A DNA stretch of 64,000 nucleotides from Aquarana catesbeiana (Eukaryota; Chordata; Amphibia; Anura; Ranidae): positions 95,205,288 through 95,269,287 of the forward strand of contig NC_133326.1 in NCBI RefSeq assembly GCF_042186555.1, read 5' to 3'. Made by a program: the position numbers and the translations under genes. The notes below the pieces were generated by a model. That model did no database searches and was not told where the DNA came from. It saw only the letters and a list, made by a program, of their open reading frames with translations. The stretch's first letter is position 1. The number at the start of each line of letters is the position of its first letter. This document shows, piece by piece, positions 33,198 to 43,955 of this stretch.

Positions 33198-34340
33198 CGC
33201 CCTAAAATAAAATGTTAAACTCTGTTTTTGGATTCACTCTTTTTTTATGTTGCAAATAATGTACATGGATTTATTTTTTTGCAAATAATTTACGGTATAT
33301 GAATAATCTTTTGCTTTTACAGCTTGTAGCTAGATACATGGTACCAATTAAAGTGTCAACCAAGATTCAAACACAGAATGAGTAGCACAGAATACTTGTT
33401 ATACCTGATTGGTAATATTCAACAGATTAGGAGTGAATTCAGTAAGCTTGAACAAATTCTACAGCGCACTAGGTCCATAAAGACAAAGCCAGGAAACACC
33501 TATAGCGGCTTACAAATCAATTCATGTCTTGTACAAATCTTATTATTTTGAATAATGTAGCCAAGACAATACAGATGTTATACAACCTGCAATTGTTCGG
33601 TGACCAGCAAATGTGAGGCATGCTTGCTTCACCTTTTCAGAACACAATGAAGTTCCTGAGTTTTGGTATTTGCAGCATGGCTTTGTCCTGTGTGTGCCAA
33701 AGTCAAGTAAACCTTTCCAGATCTTCTGAAAGTACTGCTTTCATTTCAGCATCACACAAAGGGAACTTTCAGCACTTTTTTCCATAATGCCTTTGATGGA
33801 GAAGAATTAGTATGCTTTAAAATGACACAAGTTTTCGTTTTATGGGGTGCCTTAGAATATCTGACCTCTAATGAAGGAAAGTCATGTTTTGAGGTTATTA
33901 TGTATTGAAGAAAGTGTCTTTTTTCAATTTTAACCTGAGTTTTAATTACGCTCTCAGAAAAAATGTCAGATAGCAATAGGCTGAAATGGATTTCAGATCA
34001 AGTGTGAGGAAGGGCAAAAACAAGAAAAAAGTCAAACCTTTTTTTTTTTTTAAATAGTTTGAAAAGTAAGCATGAATTTCACATAGGAATAATGAAGAGG
34101 ATACCCAGACAATTTTTGTCTGCATAGAGTGGGGGGAAATATGCTTTATCAAATTCAGCTTCCATGCTGGAGAATGTCCCCTTGCTTTCCGATTTGTAAT
34201 AACTTTTAGAGCTCTTTCACACAGGCGTTGAAAGTAGGTGATTGGGTAATGTTTTTACCCAACTGCCTATCAACTGAACTTAAATATTGTTAAAGAATGG
34301 TGCAGAGTTAGCCTTGTCCCACATTGCAGCGAGGCAACAC
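33198..34340. other. Repeat-poor intron block
   Basis: I see no inverted ends, arrays or exon-like frames from 33200 to about 34190. At 34197-34240 a fragment TTTTAGAGCTCTTTCACACA resembles one end of the TTTCACACTG Harbinger-like family. Confidence 0.4.
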
Positions 34341-34343
34341 TAA

Positions 34344-35456
34344 AGCCTCGTACACACGATCGGACTTTCCACCAACAAAACCGCTGATTTTTGTCCGAAG
34401 GATGTTGGCTCAAACTTGTCTTGCATACACACGGCCACACAAATGTTGGCCAACAATTATGAACATAGTGACATACTAGACGTACTACGTGGTTTTTCAG
34501 TTCTTTAGTGCCACCCTTTGGGCTCCTTCTGCTAATTTTGTGTTAGTAGAAGTTAGGTGAGTGTTCATTCACGCTTTTCTTTTCGCGTTTTTCATTTAGC
34601 GCTTTTCCGTTCGCGCTTTTCATTTCGTGCTTTTCAGTTCGTTTCTGAACAGCTGTTCGTCAACCAGACATGTTGCGGAATCGGAGGAGATAACACGTTA
34701 TTTATTATTGGCCTTGGAGTTATTGCTTTGACATTTTTTTTTTTTGGTTGAATAATGATTTGATTTGGTATATTTTCTATATTTTTGGATGCATAGAATG
34801 CACTATTTGGTTAAGTTCTATTGGCAGATAGCATCATAATATTATTTTTTTTCTTTTTTTAATGCACAATAAAAAAAATTGTGGAGAATAATACTTGGCT
34901 ATGTGTTTTACTTCAAATGACAGTTTGGGAGTAGGCAGTTATATTTTAAAAAATACAATGTAAAATTGACAAGGGACACCAACATAGTTGTATCTTTGTT
35001 CTTAAAAACTACAGGATAATGGTGTTGTGGTAACTTGCACAAAAACATAATAATATTATTCTTGATATCACTAGAAAAAAAAGCCTTTGAAAATTTGTTT
35101 GCAAAAACTCCACCAGTATCACCAGCAAAGCAGTTTCATTATTATCCCATTAAAGAAGAAGAGAATTGTGCGCTGCATTTCGAGATTTCATAATTTTCCA
35201 CGTCACAAATGTTAATTCTCCATTACAAACGCTAGTTTACAAGACTGACCGCTTCTGCTTCCGAGCATGCGTGTTTGTACTTTGGACTTTTGTCCGACAG
35301 ACTTGTGTATACATGATCGGAAAATCCGACAACACGGAAAATTTGAAAACATGCTAGCCAACATTTGTTGGCGGAAAGTCCGACAACAATTGTCCGATGT
35401 TGGAGCCTTGACATCCAACATTTCCTGTCGGAAAGTCTGATCGTGTGTTTGGGCCT
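34344..35456 (+). mobile_element. Harbinger-like element, 1113 bp, TAA duplication
   Basis: Starts AGCCTCGTACACACGATCGG and ends GTCTGATCGTGTGTTTGGGCCT (last 20 bases inverted to the start with changes). TAA flanks at 34341-34343 and 35457-35459. It matches 15614-16705 in reverse. It holds a GCGCTTTTC-type short direct repeat near 34570-34640 that the sister copy lacks. No transposase motif; the frames at 34557 and 35166 are not supported. Confidence 0.82.
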
Positions 35457-35459
35457 TAA

Positions 35460-36212
35460 TAATACCTGCACAGTTTGGCAGGCATTGATGCTTTGCAACT
35501 GCCTACATGTATTTCTATTGAAACGCACCACAGTAAATGCATCTATGGCATTTAATTAATTTAAGGTGCAGTTGCAAAGCATCCAAAGTGATCATTTCTC
35601 ATTTTAGCCTAAAACCAAACAAAATATTCCACAGGACATTTGATAAAAGTTGACTGTTGATACTTGAACACCAGTGCAACATGTCCAAAATGTTGATTAC
35701 CACTATAGGTGCTTTCATGATCAATAATGGCTGCTTCAGAATTCAACACCATTGTCGAACAGCCCTTACCAGGACAAGAAACTAGTGTAATTTTTCCCCA
35801 GCAAAAACATAGATAAGCATTTAAAATATGATAGAGCTTCTAACCCTTTCCAATCTATACCCACCGCCAAAAAAAACATTTTGTTTGGAGTTTTATGTTT
35901 AGTAAGACTACTAAAAATATATTTCTGATAGGTAGCAACAACTACATATATAAAACTCTCATAGTATGATTGGCAAATGGAAACAGGAGAACCCCACCAC
36001 AAACTGGAGACAAGGCTTGTCGTGGTACTCCTGAGATTATCAAATAGAGAAACACCTTACACTGAAACTAAACCACTTACATCTCATATCCCCACGGCTG
36101 GTAGTGGCAGCACTCCTACAGCATCTCCAGTAAAAACAACCCTTTGCCACTTGTTAATGCACAGCACTGAATTAGAACTTGCCGGCATCATTTGGTACCC
36201 TCCCATTCTCAA
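35460..36212. other. Unassigned; one small inverted repeat
   Basis: A pair TTGATGCTTTGCAACTGCC (about 35486-35504) and GGTGCAGTTGCAAAGCATCC (about 35564-35583) forms a weak inverted repeat, possibly a small MITE. No coding sequence recognised. Confidence 0.45.
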
Positions 36213-36216
36213 TTAA

Positions 36217-36660
36217 CCACTTGAAGACCATGCCTTTTCTGGAGCTATTTGAGAGTTTAAATCAGTATTTTTTTGATAGAAAATTACTTAGAACCCCCAA
36301 AAATTATATATTTTTTAGCAAAGACCCTAGAGAATAAAATGGCAATAATTTCAATATTTAATGTCTTTTAATCACATTTTTTGGGAAAAAATACACTGTA
36401 ATGAATAAAAAAAAAATATTTACCCTAATTTATTTTGTATAATGTGAAAGATGATGTTACGCCGAGTAAATAGATACCCAACATGTCTTGCTTTAAAATT
36501 GCACACACATGGAATTGCGACAAGCTACAGTACTGAAAAATCTCCATAGGCGACACTTAAAAAAAAAAAAAAAATGAAAAAAAAAAAAAAAAACGGGGTT
36601 ACAGCAGCTAGCTGCTGCCAAAACCCCAGTATTTAACGTCAAACTAATTAAATATTGTTA
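36217..36660. mobile_element. piggyBac-like MITE, right end missing
   Basis: TTAA at 36213-36216 followed by CCACTTGAAGACCATGCC. The A-rich centre (36400-36600) and GCAGCTAGCTGCTGCC fit the family seen at 22753 and 52883. No matching right terminus found. Confidence 0.55.
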
Positions 36661-37758
36661 CTATGTGCTGGTCAGAAAGTGGGGGGAAAAACTTTCTGCC
36701 TAGCACTGATGCAGCTGCTCCACCTCCCTACCCCGAACAGCAAGCCATGCACTGCATTGTAACACCCTCCTTCCAATGGTGCAGCATTTCAATGTGGCCA
36801 GGGAGAAGACTGAAGTACTCCTTGAGTGAAGACTGCTGTCCCCCCAAGTTGGACCTGAAGACAACCAGCCAGGAAAGTGTGGGGATTAATGCCATAGGAA
36901 GGCTGTCTAGGTGTCCTGTCCCATAGGAAACAGAAAGATAAACAGAGACACTGCATTGGGGTCAATAGAGGGAGATTGTCAATGAATGTGCTTGTTTTAT
37001 TGGCTTACAGATAGAGGTAGTAAAACAGCCTCAGCACAGCTACAGCTATGTAATGTTCTGCTCTACGCATTCCTTTATAAAGAGATTATTTTCTGGAATC
37101 ATTTGTGGCTTCTGAATTTTCAGCTGCATGCACATTAGCAATGCTTGATCTATGATGTCACAACATTGTCTGGTGCAGGGTTCTCATCAGCTTTACAGTG
37201 GTTCTAAAGTTTAAGCGTTTTTTACCTTAATGCCCGATTACCTGTCCCCCCTAAATACTTTCATTCCAGCTGCATCACCTCTCCTTCTCTTCCTGCTTTC
37301 ACAGGACATGCTGAACGCAGTGATAGTCCTAGGATCTTGCTGCTGTCAGTCAAATCCTGGAACGTGGCCCAACCATGCTGTGTGCATCTATGAATGCACA
37401 CAGCCCAGCTCAGGAGTATGCCCACATGGGTGCCCCTGAGGACACAGCTTACTGAGGGGGCACGCATAGGAAGAAGGGGTGAAGAGCACCACACAGAGCA
37501 GGAAAGAAGTACATCTTTTTTATGTCAAATAAAAAATGTGCCCTTACATACACCTAAACTCTTTTATTTCCAAAGATGTTTTTTTTTAATAAATTGTGCA
37601 CCTTCTGATTGCAAGCTGCAGCCATCACTGGAGGGCATGCATATAGATGGGAAGTGGCCACAAAGGTGATAAGCAGCACTGAGATGCAAGGATGCAAAAA
37701 ACTAAAAACTGATTTTGTTAGAAAAATGTTTATGATACACAGTGCTTTAGCAAATAAT
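36661..37758. other. No gene; one dispersed repeat
   Basis: About 37195-37600 resembles a frog repeat beginning CAGTGGTTCTAAAGTTTAAG with a G+C-richer interior. The rest shows nothing I recognise. Confidence 0.4.
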
Positions 37759-38035
37759 GGGGTTTATTTACTAAAGGCAAATCCACTTGCACTGCAAGTG
37801 CACTTGGAAGAGCACTTGGAAGTGCAGTTGCTGTATATCCGAGGGGGACATGCAAGAAAGAAAAAAAAAACAGCATTTTCGCTTGTACATGATTGGATGA
37901 TAAAATCAGCAGAGCTTCCCCTCATTTCATATCTTCCCCTCATATTTACAGCGACTGCACTTCCAAATGCACTTTCAGTTGCACGTGCAGTGCACTTGTA
38001 GTGCAGAGTGGATTTGCCTTTAGTAAATCAACCCC
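37759..38035. mobile_element. MITE with GGGGTTTATTTACTAAAGGC ends
   Basis: The left end GGGGTTTATTTACTAAAGGC and right end GCCTTTAGTAAATCAACCCC are inverted. Inner parts carry GTGCACTTG blocks in both orientations. A relative spans about 60850-61034 and end fragments occur at 57-146 and 38485-38575. The frame 37609-38001 crosses it and is not a gene. Confidence 0.75.
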
Positions 38036-38215
38036 TAAATATCATCCACTTAAGGTTCACATCCTTAGAATACTGTATTGAGCTCTGGAAACCTCACTTA
38101 CAAAAAGATTTTGATAAGACAGTATGATGAAGATCTACTAAAACTGGTGCACACAGAATCTGGTGCAGCTGTGCATAGTAATGAATCAGCTTCTAGGTTT
38201 CATATTTAAAGCTTC
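38036..38215. other. Unassigned sequence
   Basis: Nothing recognised. Confidence 0.35.
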
Positions 38216-38481
38216 AGCCCGGGTTCACACTGCCCGCGACTTCAAAGTTGGCCAACTTGGAAGTGGAACCCCAGCGTGACTTTGGCACGACTCTGCATGT
38301 AACAGAAGTCAATGCAAGTCGTACCAAAGTCAGACCAAAAGTAGTGCAGGAAACTTTTCTAAGTCGGAGAGACGCAAGTCACACCGATCAGAATGGTTCC
38401 ATTGCACTGAATGAGGTCCGACTTCTGATGCGACAAGTACTCCAAAGTCAGAGCGACTGTTGTACCAGTGTGAACCGGGCC
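38216..38481. mobile_element. MITE with GGGTTCACACTG-type ends
   Basis: Ends CAGCCCGGGTTCACACTGCC and CAGTGTGAACCGGGCC are inverted. Inner blocks AAGTCGTACCAAAGTC and CAAAGTCAGAGCGACT also pair partly. The same end type occurs at 51445-51706. Target duplication is not clear here. Confidence 0.65.
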
Positions 38482-38484
38482 TAA

Positions 38485-38575
38485 TTGAAGGAGCTGAAGT
38501 TAGAAGTTGATTGGTTACTATGCACAGCTGCACCAGATTCTGAGTGCTCCAGTAATAGTAACTCTCCCCCATGAG
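38485..38575. repeat. Dispersed repeat fragment
   Basis: GAGCTGAAGTTAGAAGTTGA with a following GCACCAGATTCTGAGTGCTCC matches the block at 57-146. Confidence 0.55.
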
Positions 38576-38789
38576 TCCAGAGATGGGCTGGAGAATATAA
38601 CAGTTCAGGAGAGACTTCAGGAACTTAAAGGATAAGTTTACTTAAAAAAAATTATAATAATAAATGCCAATTTTTTTTTGCGGGTAAAAAAATATACATT
38701 TACCCTTTTTTTTTTTAGGAGCCTGGAAAGCATGGCACCGGCGATCAGCAGAAAAGGGATCAATGTATATAATTGTATTTAAAAAAAAA

Positions 38790-38793
<4 letters not shown>

Positions 38794-38860
<67 letters not shown>

Positions 38861-38885
38861 TACGCACGCACATACATATACACAC
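38794..38885. repeat. (TA)n microsatellite
   Basis: About 60 bp of TA/AT followed by CA- and GCA-containing units. Confidence 0.92.
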
Positions 38886-39475
38886 ACACATAATAGTGTC
38901 AGTGGAAAACTTTCCAAAGAAGAGAGGATAAGATAGAAATAGCCTGTTTGTTTTTCATCACTATGTTTTATTGGCAGCATAAAACAAGTAAAGTGAAATG
39001 CAGATGCATTCCAGCTATCTGTGTGGGTTCTTTGCAAATGGTGTAAATTGGTATTTTGGATTGACAGATCTAAAAACAAAGCTCCACTGTTAAGATGAAT
39101 GCTGTGTCAAACAGTAGCTACCGGTTGTCCACGCAGTCTTGCCTTTCAGTCATTGAGATGAAAATCAACCCGATAATGTACTAGGCTCCCATTCCAGAGA
39201 CATTAAACACTTCTATTTTCTTCTAAGATGCCTAATTAGAGTTTACATTGTAAAGCACTGCCTACTCATTCATGCTAGCATTGTGACAAATTAATGTAAA
39301 CCAATATGCTGCCACTACAGGGACTATTTTAACATTTAAACATATCTGCTGGAAATAAAACACAGCTTCACTGGGTTACTTTTTATTCTAAGAGTGAAAC
39401 AATGTATGAGATATAGATTGCTTTTGCTAAGTTATCTGTAAGTCATTTGACCTATATCTATCCAACAAGCTATAA
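38886..39475. other. Repeat-poor block, candidate conserved intronic DNA
   Basis: About 590 bp without terminal repeats, tandem units or matches elsewhere in the window and with balanced base composition. No exon-like frame. Confidence 0.4.
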
Positions 39476-39665
39476 AATATACCAATCAGCCATAACTATA
39501 CCATGCAAAATTTTGCCACCAAAACAGCCCTGAGCCGTCGAGGCATGGATATCACTAGACCATTGAAGGTATGCTGTGGTATATGGCACAGTCGTCAGTA
39601 GCAGATCCTTGAAGTCACGAGGTAGGGCCTCCATGGATGACTCTTGTTTTTCCAGCACATCCCAC
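39476..39665 (-). repeat. Dispersed repeat fragment with AATCAGCCATAACTATA end
   Basis: TATACCAATCAGCCATAACT marks the end of a repeat widely seen in fish and frogs. The inner part (GAGCCGTCGAGGCATGGATA, GATCCTTGAAGTCACGAGG) fits it. I do not assign a class. Confidence 0.5.
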
Positions 39666-40256
39666 CAGTGGCGGCTGCTGGTAATTTTTTTTTTGGGGGG
39701 GATGGAGCGGCAAACACTGCACCCACAGCCACCAATGCCCCCCTGGTCCAGTCTGTCGGGTCCAGAGCACTTACCCCATATCTATGGCGGGCATCAAGGA
39801 TGGCGGGCATCACGGGCAGCTTCCCCTGCTCTCCTCCGAGTGGGCATCACGGTGGCTTCCGTCTCCTCCCTCCTCCTCCTCAGAGGCCAAATGGAACACT
39901 TCTCCTCTCTGCCAAATGGGAAACGGGTCTCAGACCCGCTTTCTGATTGGCAGGGAGGAGATTCAGTGCTCTGCGCCCCAAGCCCACCCTATTTTGAAGC
40001 CTATTAGAGCCTCTGGCTCTAATCACGTGCTTCAAAAAAACACCCCCGCCCCAGTGGAATTCATGCATCCGGACGCTGAGAGGCTGAGCCGGGTGCCAGT
40101 TCAGGCACGTGGATGGATCCTGAATTGATTGTCGCAATCTTGCCCAAGCCTGGACCGGCTCTGTGATGTGAGCAGACAGCGGCCGTCAGAACGCACTGCA
40201 CTCTTGTGATCCACAGGAGAAGTACAGCCAAATGAGCTTTGGCTGTACTTCTTCCT
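39666..40256. repeat. Second dispersed repeat, G+C-rich
   Basis: CCAGTGGCGGCTGCTGGTAA begins a different repeat that runs to about 40140. A small hairpin with AAGTACAGCCAAATGAGC and its inverse lies at 40218-40252. Overlapping frames (39576-40007, 39644-39946, 39784-40128) conflict with one another and carry no motif. Confidence 0.45.
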
Positions 40257-40260
40257 TTAA

Positions 40261-41407
40261 CCACTTGCCGTCCGCCCACTATCAAATGACGGCAGGATGG
40301 TGCGACTCTCGTTCTGAGTGGACATCATATGACGGCGCACCCAAACGTCCGCTCCTGCGCACTCGCAGGGGCGCACTACGCATCGATCGCAGACGTACTG
40401 TGTTGCTAGGACATGGCACAACCCCGATCTCTGTAAAAAGCCGCTGACGCAGCTTATATATGTGTCCAATCACAGCCGGTCATATATAAACAAGAAAGTG
40501 CCGGTAATCGGCTCTCCTCGCCTCACACTGACAGAGTGTGTGACGAGGAGAGCCGATCAGCGGCAATTCCTTGCATAGGACAGTGAGAGATTTAGTCAGG
40601 GCACGGATGATCAGTGCCCTGATTACACTAGAGCGCCACCTGTGCCAGCAACCCATGCTAACCAGTGTCAGCAACCAGTGCCAACCAGTGCCAGCAATCA
40701 ATGCCCACCACAGCCAGAAATAAGTGCCCATTAGTGATGCCAGTCAGTGCTGGCTTTTAGTGCTGCCTACCAGTGATGCCCATCAATAAAGCCCATCAAT
40801 GCCACCCATTAATGCCCATCAGAGCAGCCCATCAGTGCCGCTTATCCATGCTGTCTATCAGTGCCCACCAGTGCCGGCTATCAGGGCCCGTCAGTGCCAC
40901 CTATTAGTGCCCACCAGTGCCACCCATCAATGCCCACCAGTGCCACTTATCAGTGCTGCCTATCAGTGCTCATCAGTGCCACCTATCAGTGCCCATAGGT
41001 GCAGAATATTAGTGCCTCCTCATCAGTGCCACCTAATCAGTGCCCATATGTGCTGCCTCATCAGTGCCCATCAGTGCAGCCTGTTAGTGCCCATTAAGAG
41101 GCGCTCATCAGCGCACATCGGTGAAGGAGAAAAAATGACTTATTTACAAAATTTACTTACAGAAACTAAAAAGAACTTTTTTTTTCAACATTTTCAGTCT
41201 TTTTTTTTTTTTTTTGTAAGAAAAAAATAAAAATCCCAGCAGTGATTTAATACCACCAAAAGAAAACTCTATTTGTGTGAAGAAAATGATAAAAAAAATT
41301 CACATGTTACAGTGCTGTATGACCGCTCAATTGTCAAAGTGCGACAGCGATGAAAGCTGAAAAATTGCCTGGGCAGGAAGGAGGTGAATGTACCCGTAGA
41401 TAAGTAG
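40261..41407. mobile_element. piggyBac-like MITE with internal tandem array, about 1.15 kb
   Basis: TTAA at 40257-40260 then CCACTTGCCGTCCGCCC. The right end reads TAGATAAGTAG followed by TCAA, matching the AAGTGG-TTAA end of the 52883 element with changes. Inside are a palindrome near 40505-40560 (GGCTCTCCTCGCCTCACAC and inverse) and a degenerate array (40625-41115). The inner block TGCCTGGGCAGGAAGG is shared with 53415-53440. Confidence 0.72.
40625..41115. repeat. Degenerate tandem array of CCCATCAGTGCC-type units
   Basis: Many units of 10-24 bp built from CAGTGCCACC, TATCAGTGCC and CACCAGTGCC. The frame 40799-41230 arises from the array. Confidence 0.85.
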
Positions 41408-41771
41408 TCAATCATGATTCCATTTCTCCCCTGCTGCAAAGACCAAATAATGGGATACTACAGACCACTGCCAAACACAACATGTAATTTTCCAATTAAT
41501 GATAAACCAATTGTGTATAGACTTTAAAAATACTAGACAACAGATTCACATAATATGGAAATATATATTTATTGTATTCATTTATACAGTGAAAATGTAT
41601 ATTACTGTATATACTCGAGTATAGGTCGATCCAAGTATAAGTTGAGGCTCCTAATTTACCAAAAAAACTGGGAAAAACGTATGGACCCGAGTATAAGCCG
41701 AGGGTGAGAAATGCAGAAGCTACTGTAAGTGGAAAAAGAGGGTCAAAAATGGCCATCTGCAGCTGCATGCC

Positions 41772-42062
41772 TCCCTGTGTCCTGTGCATGTGTCCCTGTG
41801 TATGTGTGCATGTGTCCATGTGTATGTGTGCATCCTACCTGTGTCCTGTGTATGTGTCCTGTGCATGTGTCCCTGTGTATGTGTGCATCCTACCTGTGTC
41901 CTGTGTATGTGTCCTGTGCATGTGTCCCTGTGTATGTGTGCATCCTACCTGTGTTCTGTGTATGTGTCCTGTGCATGTGTCCCTGTGTATGTGTGCATCC
42001 TACCTGTGTTCTGTGCATGTGTCCCTGTGTATGTCTGCATCCTACCTGTGTCCTGTGCATGC
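41772..42062. repeat. 55-bp minisatellite inside the second MITE copy
   Basis: CATCCTACCTGTG recurs at 41831, 41886, 41941, 41996 and 42038, giving three 55-bp periods and one of 42. Each unit is made of GTGTCC(C)TGTG-type sub-units. The Cys/Val/Pro-rich frames here are by-products. Confidence 0.9.
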
Positions 42063-42119
42063 CTCCGTGTGCCGCTCTGCACCGATCAGCCTGTGATAAT
42101 ACCATTCAGCGGCCATTCT

Positions 42120-42330
42120 ACTGTTCCAAAGCCGCGCCTCCTCCTCGTCTGTGATAGGCAGAACACTACATTTCCCAGCAGTCATCCTATCACGGACATT
42201 CTCTCATCCTCATACCATGGACGAGGATGAGAGAATGTCCGTGATAGGCTGTACACTGACTGCTGGGAAATGGAGTTTTCTGCCTATCACAGATGAGGAG
42301 GAGGCGCGGCTTTTGAACAGTGGAATGGCC
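42120..42330. repeat. Palindrome of the second MITE copy
   Basis: Arms meet near 42220 and match the 32825-33050 palindrome. The left arm has a small deletion (AGCAGTCATCC in place of AGCAGTCAGTGTNCAGCC). Confidence 0.88.
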
Positions 42331-42482
42331 GCCGAATGGTAATATCACATGCTGGCCACTGTCTGTCTGCATGACATGCTGATCATGTAGGCAGACGGCG
42401 GTGACTCGAGTATAAGTCGAGGGGGGCACTTTCAGCCTAAAAAAAAGGGCTGAAAATCTCGACTTATACTCCAGTATGTATG

Positions 42483-42840
42483 TCTGGGAAAAATAAATAC
42501 ATATTATGCATACAATATCCCCCCACTGTTTTTTTTTCTGTATTTGCTGTAAGTAAAGAAAAATACCTGTTAATCCTTCTAGAAATCCAGTGAGTTCATA
42601 ACATGTTGTAGTAATCTGGCAAATGCTGTACTGAAAAACCAAGAAGGGTTGTCAGCCCTGCCTACAGTCTCCAATGTTAAAATACAGAACTATTCCTCCA
42701 GGAGGGGATAACTCTGGCAGGGCTGACAACACTTCTTGGTGTTTCAATACAGCAGAGGCAGCATTATCAAATCACTACAGAAAATTCTCACTGGATCTCA
42801 CTGGATTTTTGGCAGGATTAACAGATATTTGGCTGTGCAA
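42483..42840. repeat. Inverted repeat, possible MITE
   Basis: Inner arms ACCAAGAAGGGTTGTCAGCC (about 42636) and GGCTGACAACACTTCTTGGT (about 42720) pair. Pairing continues outward through CAGTACAGCA-type sequence to CTGTTAATCC (about 42570) and GGATTAACAG (about 42816). Confidence 0.7.
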
Positions 42841-43236
42841 CATTTTCAGAGGCGAAAATGGCAAAATGTTCCCTCCCTCCTCCTCCTACCTATCCTGTAT
42901 ACCCTGTATAAAAAAAAAAGATCTGTGTACTTACCTACTTTTTAGTCCGCTCCTTTCTGATCACGTGATCCAGCAGCTCAGACTCCTGTGTCAGTGAGAG
43001 GTTGCTGCAGGGGGAAGAAAGGAGAACCAACAGTGTCTGGGTCATGGGAGCCTATGGGTGATGTCACGACTCCCAGAATTTATAGCTGTTGTCAAGCGTT
43101 CCCCAACACATGGGACTTGGAGTTGTTGAATCATGTGATTGGACCGGACTGGATTAAAAAAAGGTAAGTGTACAAGCCTTTTTTATACAGGGTATTTAGG
43201 GAGGGGGAGGGAATCTTTTTAAGAATAGTTAGAGCT
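42841..43236. mobile_element. Non-autonomous element, relative of 45280-46121
   Basis: Left end near TTCCCTCCCTCCTCCTCCTA with TATAAAAAAAAAAGATCTGT; right end ACAGGGTATTTAGGGAGGG, then AAGAATAGTTAGAGCTTTA. The right terminus matches the AAGAATAGTTAGACTTAA end at 46111-46125. Confidence 0.6.
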
Positions 43237-43330
43237 TTACTACCTTTACTCTAAACATACAATAGCATTTTATAAATACATTGGTATTACTGTTTACTGT
43301 AAGCCTTCCCCATAAATGTGTATTTCCAAG

Positions 43331-43478
43331 TAGAGTTGCCACCTCATCCCTTTAAACCCGAACACAATTAATTAAATGCAGATAAGGCACCAAGTGACTT
43401 TAATTACCACCTTAATCAGCCACAGAACCTGTGTAAACAATATGTGTTTGGGTTTAAAGGGATGAGGTGGCAACCCTA
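43331..43478. mobile_element. 148-bp hAT-like MITE
   Basis: TAGAGTTGCCACCTCATCCC and GGGATGAGGTGGCAACCCTA are inverted, and pairing extends into TTTAAACCC. Flanks TTTCCAAG and TCTCCAAG agree at 7 of 8. Short, complete hAT-type element. Confidence 0.82.
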
Positions 43479-43656
43479 TCTCCAAGACTTGTGTAACTCT
43501 GCTGTCTAGTCATTTTGAAGTCTTCTGTGATATACAAAATTGGGATATCATTAATCTGCAAATTACAAGTTGTGTGGTTTGGAGAAATATGCATGTATAG
43601 CCAAGATATACGCTTTAATACTTATGCACTGAGTATATGATAATACATTTCCTTAA

Positions 43657-43952
43657 GGTTCCTTTCACACTGAGGCGCTTTACAGGTGCTACAGCACTAA
43701 ACATAGTGCCTGCATAGCACCTGTAAAGAGCCTCCCCTGTGTCTCCAGTGTGAAAGCCCGAGGGCTTTCACATTGGAGCAGTGCGCTTGCAGGATGGTAA
43801 AAAAAAAGTCCTGCAAGCAGCATCTTTGCAGCAATGTAGGAGCGGTGTATACACCACTCCTAAAGAGCCCCTGCCCATTGAAATAAAAGGGGCAGCGCCA
43901 CCAAACTGCCGCTTTACCGCCAACGCCTGCCCGCCCCAGTGTGAAAGTAGCC
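43657..43952. mobile_element. Harbinger-like MITE of the TTTCACACTG family, 296 bp
   Basis: GGTTCCTTTCACACTGAGGC and CCCCAGTGTGAAAGTAGCC are inverted ends. TAA at 43654-43656 and 43953-43955. Same family as 1796-2238 and 49383-49810. Confidence 0.75.
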
Positions 43953-43955
43953 TAA

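Larger units (their letters stand above)
41605..42482. mobile_element. Second copy of the TA-flanked MITE
   Basis: Ends CTGTATATACTCGAGTATAG and TATACTCCAGTATGTA, with inner GACCCGAGTATAAGCCGAGG and GACTCGAGTATAAGTCGAGG. Same plan as 32108-33195: outer ends, tandem array, palindrome. The array is a different one. Confidence 0.8.

Noticed and set aside
39576..40128. Pro/Ser-rich frames of 100-143 residues
   Set aside because: Three frames overlap on the same strand within G+C-rich dispersed repeats, and none has a recognisable domain.
40625..41115. Possible CRISPR-like array because of regular short repeats
   Set aside because: Units are contiguous and degenerate without unique spacers, and the context is a vertebrate MITE.
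41704..42230. Three overlapping Cys/Val-rich frames of 130-148 residues
   Set aside because: By-products of the GTGTCC/TGTG minisatellite; no start context, domain or conservation signal.
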